A DNA stretch of 64,000 nucleotides from Bolinopsis microptera (lineage: Eukaryota > Ctenophora > Tentaculata > Lobata > Bolinopsidae). The stretch covers positions 18,757,401 through 18,821,400 of the forward strand of contig NC_087082.1 in assembly GCF_026151205.1 (NCBI RefSeq). Reading direction: 5' to 3'. Shown piece by piece: positions 45,816 to 54,702 of the stretch. The first letter of the stretch is position 1; every line of letters begins with the position of its first letter. Position numbers and translations under genes: made by a program. The notes below the pieces were generated by a model. That model was not told the origin of the DNA. It did not search any database and saw only the letters and a program-made list of their open reading frames with translations.

Positions 45816-48800
45816 TTACGCGTTGTCGCTTACTAACTCGGTGCTGTAGTCTATTTGCGAGCGCCCTTCTCTTTGAGACTTTCTTAGCCCAGGTATACTA
45901 TAAAGTAAGAAATTTGGCCAATTTTCATCGTCTCCTGAGCTTTGCAGCTTGAGGAGTTCGCGCTTAGCTGAATTTTTAAAGATTTCAATTGAAAAGGTAG
46001 AACTTGGAATAGTTATATCCTTACTTTGTTTTGTAATAGAGAGCATGGGTCCTTTGAAGAAAAGAGTATTTCTAAATGTTGGGCCGTTGTAAGTTGTGAA
46101 CCAAGAAAGGTTATGTTCGAATGTGGAATTATAGGTGGGAATATCGTGAGGGAAAAGTTCTTTGACGGATTTAGGGAGAAGGCTTGGCATGTTCCTTACT
46201 TTGTGTAGTAGAATAAGAGCGTTTTTTACAATGACGCTATGGACTGTTAGGATATTATGCAATCTAAACGCACTTTTTGTGTGCTCCGGGGGATTGCCGT
46301 CTTTATATCTATAATTTACATATCCTGACATAACAGCTCTAATTCCCTGCTTTTGCTTGGTGAACAGAGATTCAATGTGACATTTTGAGGCAAATCCCCA
46401 CACTAAAGAACAGAAATTTAGATGGGATTGGATAAGGCTTTGGAAAATGTTTAGGCGGGCTTTGATAGGTAGAAGGTGCTTTAGCTTATACATAACTCCG
46501 AGGTAGCGACCCATCTTTATTCTAACGGCCGTAATGTGTTTTTGCCAAGTGAGCTTTTCGTCTAGGATCACTCCTAAAAATCTTGCTTCAGTCTTACGTT
46601 CGATTACAGTGTTGTCAATGGACAAATTAAAGCCGCTGAAGTCGATTCTTTTTCTAGTGAAAATCATGTAACACGTCTTTTTTACATTTAAAGATAGCCC
46701 ATTAACACCTACCCAATCTACAAGACGTGAAATTAGCTGATTAGCTTTTAATTGTATTTCTTCTAGGGTGGTTCCACTAATTAATATGTTTGCGTCGTCG
46801 GCATAAAGGATGAACTTTGCAAAATCACTAATTCCAGGTAGGTCGTTTATATAAATTACAAATAAGAGAGGTCCTAAAATGCTACCCTGAGGTACGCCGT
46901 AAACTATGGGCATGCTAGAAGAGCAAGTTCCGTTTAAAGTTACGTATTGAGATCGATTACAAAGGTAAGATCTAAACCATTCGTGCGCGACTCCCCTGAT
47001 CCCATAATGGTCAAGCTTCTTAAGCAAGGTCTCATGATCAAGCACGTCAAAGGCTTTACTGTAATCGAGCAGGAGCAGTAGGGAAATTTTTTTCTTATTC
47101 AGAGAGTGTAGTATGGAATTTTGGGCATTGAGCAGTGCATGTTCGCACGATCTTCCTGGCCGAAATCCGTATTGATTTTCGAAAAGAGAATCGTTCTTAT
47201 CTAAAAATTCTAAAACACGAGCATGCATAAGTTTCTCATAAATTTTCGAGAATGATCCCAAAAGAGAGATCGGCCTATAATTAGCTACTTCCAATTTTGA
47301 ACCACCTTTGTGGATAGGAACGACTTTCGCAGTTTTTAGAGCATTTGGGAAGGTACCACTGGAGAACGAACAGTTAATGACATTAGCTAGTGCCCTGGTA
47401 AAGTTTTCGCAGCTGTTTGCAATTTTCAATGGCTCAATTTTACAATCGAGTGTGGACTTGTTCTTAAGCCCTGATATTATCTTTTGGACTTCACCGTGTG
47501 ATGTAGGCTTAAGAAACATCGAGTTACTACACGAAGCCTTAAGAAAATGCTTGAAACCACCTGGGTCAAAGGTTCGACGGGCAGCGATTTGCCTCTTGAT
47601 ACTGGCTGCAATACCGGAGAAGTAGCCGTTAAATTTCTCAGCGACTGCCAGATCGGAGCTTATAATCGTGCCATCGTCGTCCTTCAGACGGGTGTGTCCG
47701 AACTTTTTTCTGTTACGGTTCAGGAGGCCATTGATAATTTTCCATTGACTTTTAGAGCAGTTTTGGTATTTGTCAAACATTTTTTTATAGTACTTTTCTT
47801 TGGCTAGATTCACATGTTTGTGACAAAACTTTTTCATTTTATCATACGCGTCGCAGTTTTTTTGTGATGGATTTATAGTTTTTTCAAAAAAAAGTAACTT
47901 CTTGCGGTTGCATGCCGCCTCAAGCCAGGGTAAGATCCAAGGCTTTGGGTCAGCTCTTTCGAATTTTCTTCTCGAACTGTCGCGCTTCAGGGGGTATGCA
48001 GTATTGTAGTGTTTCATGTACGTTTGATAGATGGAATTGTATTGTTCATCAGCGCACGTTGAGGAGGTAGCATCATCCCAGGTCTCACTTACAATAAGCT
48101 CTTTGAATTTAGCATGATTAGCTTCGTTAAATACACGGGCCTCTAATTTCAAGCTAGTGTTGTTGTTCTTTACACGTTGACTACGGAATCGCTCGTTCAA
48201 ACTAGGTGTGGCTCCTAAACTAATGGTCGTGCTAACCGCGAGATGATCTGACATATCCAACGTCACGACATTACAACTAATAACGTTTGTCACGTGATTA
48301 GTATACACGTGATCAATAAGCGTTGCACTGTGGTCAGTTACCCTGGTAGGCTTGGAGACAGTCTGGGCAAACCCATATTTTTCTAGTAAGCTTATAAGAT
48401 CCTGGCTGTAAGCGTCGGTATCGTATTTTATAAGATCAATATTTGCATCACCCAGGAAGACTATCTGCTTTCTGGAGTGTCTATCAAGACCCCTGAGCAC
48501 GTTTTCAAACTTTTCAAGGAATTTTTTAGGGCTTGTGGATGGCGAGCGGTAGAAATTTACGATGATTTTTGTCTTATTTCCGTTTTTAAAATTGTTGATT
48601 TTAAGCAATTGAAATTCTCCGCAAGTAACTTCTTCTGGACTCAGATTGAGTTCGAGTTCCTGTATTTTATCGTAATTACAAACGCGTTTGTTAACATAGA
48701 GCGCAAGACCACCTCCTTTTCCAGATTTACGTGCAGGTTCTTTGATAAAGGGCTCGTAAAACTGTTCGATTTCAATGTCGTTCAGACCATTAGGAAGATT

Positions 48801-48836
48801 AGAAATTTTACAGTTGGTTTCATTGAGGCAGAGGTC
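45816..48836 (-). CDS. LINE ORF2: endonuclease (N-terminally short) and reverse transcriptase
   Basis: Open for 1006 codons from just after a TGA at 48839-48837. It overlaps the last codons of ORF1 in another frame and has no good ATG near its start. The endonuclease begins only at LCLNET, so the first ~25 residues usual for the fold are absent. GKGGGLALYVNK, FLGDANIDL, DHVYTN and MSDHLAV follow. RT: VVPIHKGG, NYRPISLLGSFSKIYEKLM, LLDYSKAFDVLDH near 47060, YGVPQGSILGPLLFVIYIND, and ILYADDANILI near 46800, then FLGVILDEKLTW. The short endonuclease and missing start suggest translation coupled to ORF1, by frameshift or reinitiation, or a damaged 5' end. Confidence 0.88.
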   Translation of the reverse strand, partial: DLCLNETNCKISNLPNGLNDIEIEQFYEPFIKEPARKSGKGGGLALYVNKRVCNYDKIQELELNLSPEEVTCGEFQLLKINNFKNGNKTKIIVNFYRSPSTSPKKFLEKFENVLRGLDRHSRKQIVFLGDANIDLIKYDTDAYSQDLISLLEKYGFAQTVSKPTRVTDHSATLIDHVYTNHVTNVISCNVVTLDMSDHLAVSTTISLGATPSLNERFRSQRVKNNNTSLKLEARVFNEANHAKFKELIVSETWDDATSSTCADEQYNSIYQTYMKHYNTAYPLKRDSSRRKFERADPKPWILPWLEAACNRKKLLFFEKTINPSQKNCDAYDKMKKFCHKHVNLAKEKYYKKMFDKYQNCSKSQWKIINGLLNRNRKKFGHTRLKDDDGTIISSDLAVAEKFNGYFSGIAASIKRQIAARRTFDPGGFKHFLKASCSNSMFLKPTSHGEVQKIISGLKNKSTLDCKIEPLKIANSCENFTRALANVINCSFSSGTFPNALKTAKVVPIHKGGSKLEVANYRPISLLGSFSKIYEKLMHARVLEFLDKNDSLFENQYGFRPGRSCEHALLNAQNSILHSLNKKKISLLLLLDYSKAFDVLDHETLLKKLDHYGIRGVAHEWFRSYLCNRSQYVTLNGTCSSSMPIVYGVPQGSILGPLLFVIYINDLPGISDFAKFILYADDANILISGTTLEEIQLKANQLISRLVDWVGVNGLSLNVKKTCYMIFTRKRIDFSGFNLSIDNTVIERKTEARFLGVILDEKLTWQKHITAVRIKMGRYLGVMYKLKHLLPIKARLNIFQSLIQSHLNFCSLVWGFASKCHIESLFTKQKQGIRAVMSGYVNYRYKDGNPPEHTKSAFRLHNILTVHSVIVKNALILLHKVRNMPSLLPKSVKELFPHDIPTYNSTFEHNLSWFTTYNGPTFRNTLFFKGPMLSITKQSKDITIPSSTFSIEIFKNSAKRELLKLQSSGDDENWPNFLLYSIPGLRKSQREGRSQIDYSTELVSDNA

Positions 48837-50049
48837 TCAGGGGGTCGGATGGTGCTATTGACGGTTCATGGATTTTAGGAATGTGCGTGCGCATGGGCTT
48901 GTCAATGCGTCTAAAGGTCACTGACACACGACACGAGGTGACGCCAGGTTCGGGTTGTATCGCATGCTCCCAGAAAAACTGAGACTCTGTGGTCATTGCG
49001 TACACTGTGCCATTCCTTAGTTCGTGTTCACGTCGCTCATCAGTGACTATGTTACGGAAAGTTAAGGTGCGAGTGGCCCCAAAGCTGGCAGTGATGATTT
49101 CACCCGTTAAGCCTGTTTCATTATCAGAGTGAAACGGGATAGAGTCTGAGCCTGTCTGGTATCTAGTGACCATGCAAGTAACGTTATCCCTATTGAAGGT
49201 GGGATCGTCTAGTTCGTCAGCTATACAGTCTAGTATCTTATTTACAGCGTGATCAGATGGTGGGTAGGCCTTAGCGCGATGGGTAATACTGCCGTAACTG
49301 TATTTACTGGAGCCGAAGTAAGAGACGTCACGTGATCCTATGCGTTGAAAGTCCAGTCCATCACAAACATTATGCGTTTCAAACTCAAACTTTGATCGCA
49401 AACTTCTTACCGGAGTAGCTTCTAGTACTTCCTCGTGTCCGGCTGGAGAACCTGTGACGAAGGTTGAGGGATCCGAAGTAGTGTTGGGAGTAGAGTTCCT
49501 AGCGACGAGAGAACTAGAGCTCCTTATCACCTCCTTGTATTCGTCAAGCGTCTGTTCGGCTTTTTCCAGCAGCATGCAAAAATCGGAGGTTAGATTATCG
49601 TGTATAGTCTGCTTATCAGTTGGATTTCTGATAAGATGATCATAGTATCTAGAGTCTAGATTTAGCTTTGCTGTCATGTATGGTTTTCGTAGCGTTTTGT
49701 TTGTAGATTTACAGAGTCCGGCACTTAAAGATTCACGATAAAGTTGGTCCGGTGTAAGTGACGGCAGTAGCTCGAGGCAAGTTTCTGGCGTAAAAGTAGG
49801 TACCCAAAAACCAACAAACTCTGTCTGCGTACTGTGATTTTCGACGTTTATCTTACCTTCAGCTTGAGGGTTTGCCGAGCAGTGTTTTTGATCTGCGGCA
49901 GTGGTGGGGGCACCACTGCCCAGCAACCCCTTTTCAGATGTGTCGCTCTGCGTCGTGGTACTCGAACTAGAGGTAGGGCTGTGGGACTCCAGAGGACTCG
50001 AGGGGATCAAGCTTAGGTCAGTAGGACTCGAACTAGGCTCAGAAGACAT
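48820..50049 (-). CDS. LINE ORF1 with AlkB-type 2OG-Fe(II) oxygenase domain
   Basis: Intact ORF of 409 residues from ATG 50049. Residues 1-75 are Ser/Thr-rich and low complexity. Residues 76-230 are unrecognised. Residues ~235-382 match an AlkB fold: SRDVSYFGSSKYSYG (239-253), VTRYQTGSDSIPFHSDNE with the iron ligands H307 and D309, GATRTLTFRN, NGTVYAMTTESQFFWEHAI with ligand H362, and CRVSVTFRRI with the 2-oxoglutarate Arg (374 or 380). AlkB enzymes oxidatively remove methyl groups from nucleic acid bases. The layout resembles AlkB domains of plant RNA virus replicases. Its place directly upstream of ORF2 on the same strand makes it ORF1. No CCHC knuckle or RRM is seen. Confidence 0.88.
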   Translation of the reverse strand: MSSEPSSSPTDLSLIPSSPLESHSPTSSSSTTTQSDTSEKGLLGSGAPTTAADQKHCSANPQAEGKINVENHSTQTEFVGFWVPTFTPETCLELLPSLTPDQLYRESLSAGLCKSTNKTLRKPYMTAKLNLDSRYYDHLIRNPTDKQTIHDNLTSDFCMLLEKAEQTLDEYKEVIRSSSSLVARNSTPNTTSDPSTFVTGSPAGHEEVLEATPVRSLRSKFEFETHNVCDGLDFQRIGSRDVSYFGSSKYSYGSITHRAKAYPPSDHAVNKILDCIADELDDPTFNRDNVTCMVTRYQTGSDSIPFHSDNETGLTGEIITASFGATRTLTFRNIVTDERREHELRNGTVYAMTTESQFFWEHAIQPEPGVTSCRVSVTFRRIDKPMRTHIPKIHEPSIAPSDPLRPLPQ

Positions 50050-50196
50050 GGTATAGAGGGTGTAAAAGTAGGTGTAGGATGTAAACTGGTTAACAAGACG
50101 TGGCTAAAAGGCAGGTCAGGCCGCGCGTTATCAGCTTATCAGATTACTATCAGCAGCAACAAAACATTTAGTGAATATTGATGATTGTCAAATTGA

Positions 50197-50712
50197 ATGA
50201 TCGTCAAATTGAAAGAACTTGCTTTAGGAGCCCAACATGGCCCAACCAGCAAATGCAATGTGCCAAGATGCAAATGTTGTGAACCTGTCAAAGGCACCCG
50301 TGAATTCAAAGTGAACGGCAAGAAGGTTAAAGCTTCCCCCGGAAACTGCCAGAGCTACAACATCATTTATCTGTTCCAATGTAGTGTCTGTGGAAAGGCT
50401 TACGTCGGTCGCACAACTCGATCTCTACGGGTTAGGACTGGAGAACATAGGGTCAAATATTATAAACTTTTAAATGGTGATAAGGTAGATGAAACAAGTG
50501 ATGAATATAGTTTGGGTTTACATTTGTTGGATCATGGTTTTAGACAAAGGGAAGATTTTAACAAAATTTTTAATGTGTCAATTATTGATAATTCTAGTCC
50601 TAAAACTTTGGATGTCCGTGAACATAAATATATTCAACTACTCAAGACTTTAAAACCTTTGGGAATTAACACTATAAATCCTTTTGGCCTTCCATTACTC
50701 CTAACATCTTAA
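50197..50712 (+). pseudogene. Penelope-like GIY-YIG endonuclease part
   Basis: About 171 residues continuing the split RT. A Cys motif CNVPRCKCC comes first, then NIIYLFQCSVCGKAYVGRTT (GIY and YIG elements with catalytic-type Tyr and Arg) and RVRTGEHRV, ending in PLGINTINPFGLP. By analogy with other elements it would follow SLKSRLV of the RT without a break. The AlkB LINE sits exactly in between. Confidence 0.88.
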
Positions 50713-51289
50713 TTTTAACTTTATAACCGTTTAAAGAGTGTTCAGATTTTTAAAGGAATTTTGGGTTTTACTAACTTTTTACAATTTCTAGGGCTCATGT
50801 CACTGAAGATGACGCATTGCAACATGTTTGACGATAGCCTGTAGATTGATAGTTTGATCTCAGTATTTACAACAATTCATCTAGTTTGATTGATTCAAAG
50901 GGAAACAAATTCCTTTAAGTCGAAGATAATATGATTATAGATGAAAAGAGAAGAGCACAGTACCCACCAACAGTCATAAGGGTAAAGCTCCTAGCAATGA
51001 TGACCACTCCAAAACCCAAACAACACATTCCACAGGAGATAAAGAGGCTATCAGGATCACAGGTATATTTGCCATTTTCATGAAGGGAACCTATAGGGAC
51101 ACTTAAGCCACGGTTAAAAAAGAATCCTGGTCAAGTTGGATAAGTTTATGATTTACAACAGGGCTAGGATTGTGGTCAGAGTCATGGTTAGCGGCCCCGA
51201 CCGGGTTATGGTTGGGGATAAGTGTTTATTTAAAACCTTTATTTTGAGTCTTGTGGACGATCGAAATAATAATATGAGCCCCCCGGAAA

Positions 51290-51674
51290 CTTTTTGCGAA
51301 ACAGGGTGATTTAGACGACATTTGGCATTAAAGAAATTTGTAGGACAGCAATATACTGGGATTGATCATTGAAAAGAATCAAGTACTCACGTAAATTTGG
51401 TAACTTCACAACAGCAATCTGCATTCTCCAATCAGAATTTACGACTTACTCAGACCTCATCGTCTTAAGATTTTTACATTTCCTACGGTCTAGGGGACAC
51501 TATTGACTATTTATAGAAGTCTTCTAGAATGTTTGCTTGGATTTTCTGACAGATATTTACTAATCCACAGTTCAAATCTTTGACTGACTGCAGTCATAAA
51601 CACAGCCCAGTTACCAGGCGACCATGGGGACTAGGGGGCTTATCTTTTTTCTGGGGTTCGATTTTTTCCGGGGT

Positions 51675-51707
<33 letters not shown>

Positions 51708-52329
51708 CTGCCACCCCCCTAGCCCCCCCCCCCTGTCTACGTGCCTGATATCTTGTGAACTTGGCTAGTATATATGAAACATTTGACACGGAGTTGCAGA
51801 GTGAGCTATGTGCCTCGCCGGGCTAAAGTATTGAATGTCCTTGCTGTACGGCAAGTTAAACAAGGAACTGAAACTACTAGGTTCCGTACAGGCTCAACTC
51901 TGCACTCATGTCAATGTGTTCATTATATGCAAGCCTCTTGATTTAATAGTATTAGATGCCCGTTCCTGAACTAAAAGTAAAATAAATATTTCAGAATATT
52001 CTAGAAGGTTATGGATTATTCTATGAGTGCAGGGTAGCCAAGCCTGCAGCCTGCAGCCTAACAATTATAATGAGTAATTCGTCGCAAATTTATTTTTAGT
52101 TACAAATTCCAGAATTTATCGAATTTGCATTTTTATTGTTGAATATATGTTCATTTTCCACTCTATTATTATTATTGACGGCACTTGCACAAACTAATCA
52201 TTGAGGTTAAGATCGAGTTTGTTTGTCTATTTCTTGCTTCTCCAATTATCAAATTAGATTCTAGCGGTGCTTTATTAAAATAATGATCCCTGGAGGTCCA
52301 GGATAAATGTCTTGGGTCGCAGACTGACA
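51290..52329. repeat. 1.04-kb dispersed repeat, copy 1
   Basis: Near-identical direct copy at 55876-56905, from CTTTTTGCGAAACAGGGTGA to GGGTCGCAGACTGACA. Contains a long poly-G run followed by C-rich sequence (51677-51733). No coding capacity. The spacer 50930-51289 and the stretch 52330-52590 hold no gene. Confidence 0.93.
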
Positions 52330-52599
52330 TTAACCATAAAATCGTTTTCGCAAATTCCCCTTATAGATCATTTGGCTTGAAAATATGATCATACTCGACA
52401 TAGACAGGATTTTCTGCAGCTGGGCCTCCTATATTTACATTGTTTTATTTACTTTGTTTTATTTACGTCTGCTAAGCTAGGGATGAAATATCAAAATAGG
52501 CACACATTTTAAGTACATTTACTTTTTTATAAAAATCACATTTAATTTAACACTTACTTACTTGTACTTGAAAAGGTCTCCTCCTAGTCGTTGGAGTGG

Positions 52600-54073
52600 C
52601 CTGCACCACATAGTCACTCCTTTCTCCGATGTATTAGGCCTCTCCAATGTACCCTGTTTGTTGCTTGTTGTTCTGCATCTTCTATCGTGATGTTATCGAC
52701 ACCTGTGAAGATTGCTGCATCCTCCCGGAAACATGACAGCCAATTTTTCCGAGGTCTGCCTCTTGATCTTTTACCATGCTTTGGGATCCAGTGCAGAAGA
52801 TAGTTGGGTATTCTTTCTTCTGGCATCCTCACCACATGGCCAAACCATCGGAGCCTAGCTGCTTGTACGAAAGTATCAACAGGGGCGATGTTGGCCCGCT
52901 TACGTACGTCAGCATTAGATACGTGATAAAACCATTTGATTTTCAGGATTCTTCTCAGACATCTGTGATGGAACACCTCAAATCTTTTCATCTGCGTCTG
53001 TGTGGTATTCCATACCTCACTTCCATAAAGCAGTATAGTGAGGACAGCCGCTTTGTAGATCCTGATTTTAGTCGGTGTCTTGATGTTGCGACTGTACCAT
53101 ATACTGCTAAGCTGATAGAATGCCCCAGAGGCCTTCTGAATTCGAGCTGATAGTTCTTTGTCGATTGTTCCATCCGCACTGATGATAGCACCCAAGTAAG
53201 TGAAGCTGCTGACCTGCTGTATTGGGAGACCTTCCACATTGATGTCCATAGTGTCGTCTTTAGAATACGGCCTCTGCGATGCACTTTTACTGACAGCCAT
53301 GCTCTGTGTTTTGCCAGCATTAATCTTCAGACCCGCATAGGCACTGTATTTGCAGAGAAGGTCAGTGGTTTCCTGCAGCCCCTCTTTTGAGTTATCTAAC
53401 ATGGCCATGTCATCAGCGTAATCAGTGTCCAAGAGATGTTTCTCTTCTACCCCGGGGGCTGGCAGCTGTAATAGAGCCCCCTTACTAATGACCTTGTTCA
53501 GTTCCATAAGGTATGCCGAAAAATTCAGACAGAAGTTGAATACTGGTGGTCCCTGTATATCACCTTGCCCAGTTCCCGAGTTGACATCAAACCAGCCTGT
53601 AACCTCTCCATTGACCCTAACAGCACTAACTGTGTGAGTAAAGAACGCCTTCATGATTCTAATGTACTTGTCAGGTAAGCCGTAGTGCTGCATACTTCTC
53701 CAAATGGCGCATATGCCACTGAATAAATAAGTAAGGAGCCATTATCCAGTAGCTCTGATCCAGTACCAGGCATATGGGTCTCAGTTATACCCAGCAAGTC
53801 CAACTTATACTCAGAGATATTCTCTGATAGCTGGAACAACTGACTTGAACTACTTGTCAGAGATAATACATTCCATGTCCCAAATGTAAGACCTGTTTTA
53901 GAATAATTCGCTGGCTGTTTCTTATTAGAGTCGGAGTCCACATGGGTGATCTGTGGAGAAATAAATCTGCTACAATGACGTGTTCTCCCAACACTCATCT
54001 GGCCACGGGGGTCCCTTAGGCTTTGCCCCGCCACCTTCATACTGGTATCATCCGTCCTTGCAGAGGGAGCCAC
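52600..54073 (-). pseudogene. internally deleted LINE (endonuclease start fused to RT end)
   Basis: On the minus strand, 54073-53700 encodes the start of an APE endonuclease (LTFGTWNVLSLTSSSS, LDLLGITETHMPGTGSELL). At about 53695 it jumps into the end of an RT in another frame (MQHYGLPDKYIRIMKAFF, GQGDIQGPPVFNF, DYADDMAML, ILLYGSEVWNTT, RLRWFGHVVRMPEERIP, KHGKRSRGRPRKNW), stopping near 52614. Most of the endonuclease and the RT fingers are missing. The copy must be inactive. Confidence 0.85.
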
Positions 54074-54702
54074 ACACCGTTTCTTGTTGTTACTTTGTGA
54101 TGTTTCTGCAGCAAAATTTTTAGAGAGGAGAAGTTGCCAGCATCTCGCACCCGGTTTTTTATCGACCTTTGCCTGTCTAGATCCATAGTGTTTAGTTGCA
54201 TGTCATCTGTTTATACTGGAGTCACCCAGGACAGATTACAATGCTTAATAGTAGCACCTCGAAAAGGATGTGATTCTTCATCACGCACTATGGTCATTGG
54301 AATAGGAGAGGTGATTGGTTACACGATCACTATTCCCTGAGATTAAAAATAATCTCTTGCCACCAATTTAACACATATAAAAACTAATATAAAATATTGC
54401 CACTAATTTAACACATATAAAAAAATTACTTAACTTGCTTGATTCTGCACTAGTTTGACGATCTTAGACCCGAAATTGAACGGGAGAATCGACTTAAAAT
54501 ATACTAAAATTTCCAGAAATATGTTAAGATTTCCCTGATATAAATGATTAAACATAACTTTTTATTATTCTTATACTAGTGTATAAAATAATAAGTACAT
54601 TATAAATAAATAAAAATTTATTATTATTTTATAAAATGATAAATAATGATAAAATATTAGTTGTTTCATTTTTATCAAGTTGTCAGTGAGTGGTAAAACG
54701 TC

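Larger units (their letters stand above)
45496..50190 (-). mobile_element. non-LTR retrotransposon with an AlkB-domain ORF1
   Basis: Inserted in opposite orientation inside Penelope-like element 2. It has a 5' region near 50050-50190, ORF1 (50049-48820), ORF2 (48836-45816) and a 3' UTR with AATAAA (minus strand, 45533-45528). The 5' junction shows GATYGTCAAATTGAA twice (50183-50214), possibly target-derived. A clear target duplication is not visible. Confidence 0.85.
42694..50914 (+). mobile_element. Penelope-like element 2, split by a LINE
   Basis: A 14-bp target duplication TTAAGTCGAAGATA lies at 42680-42693 and 50915-50928. Direct pseudo-LTR-like repeats of ~185 bp (42719-42903 and 50736-50914, GTGTTCAGATTTTTAAAGGA onward) flank the coding part. 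RT (42933-45495) and GIY-YIG (50197-50712) parts are separated by a minus-strand LINE at about 45496-50190. Confidence 0.88.
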
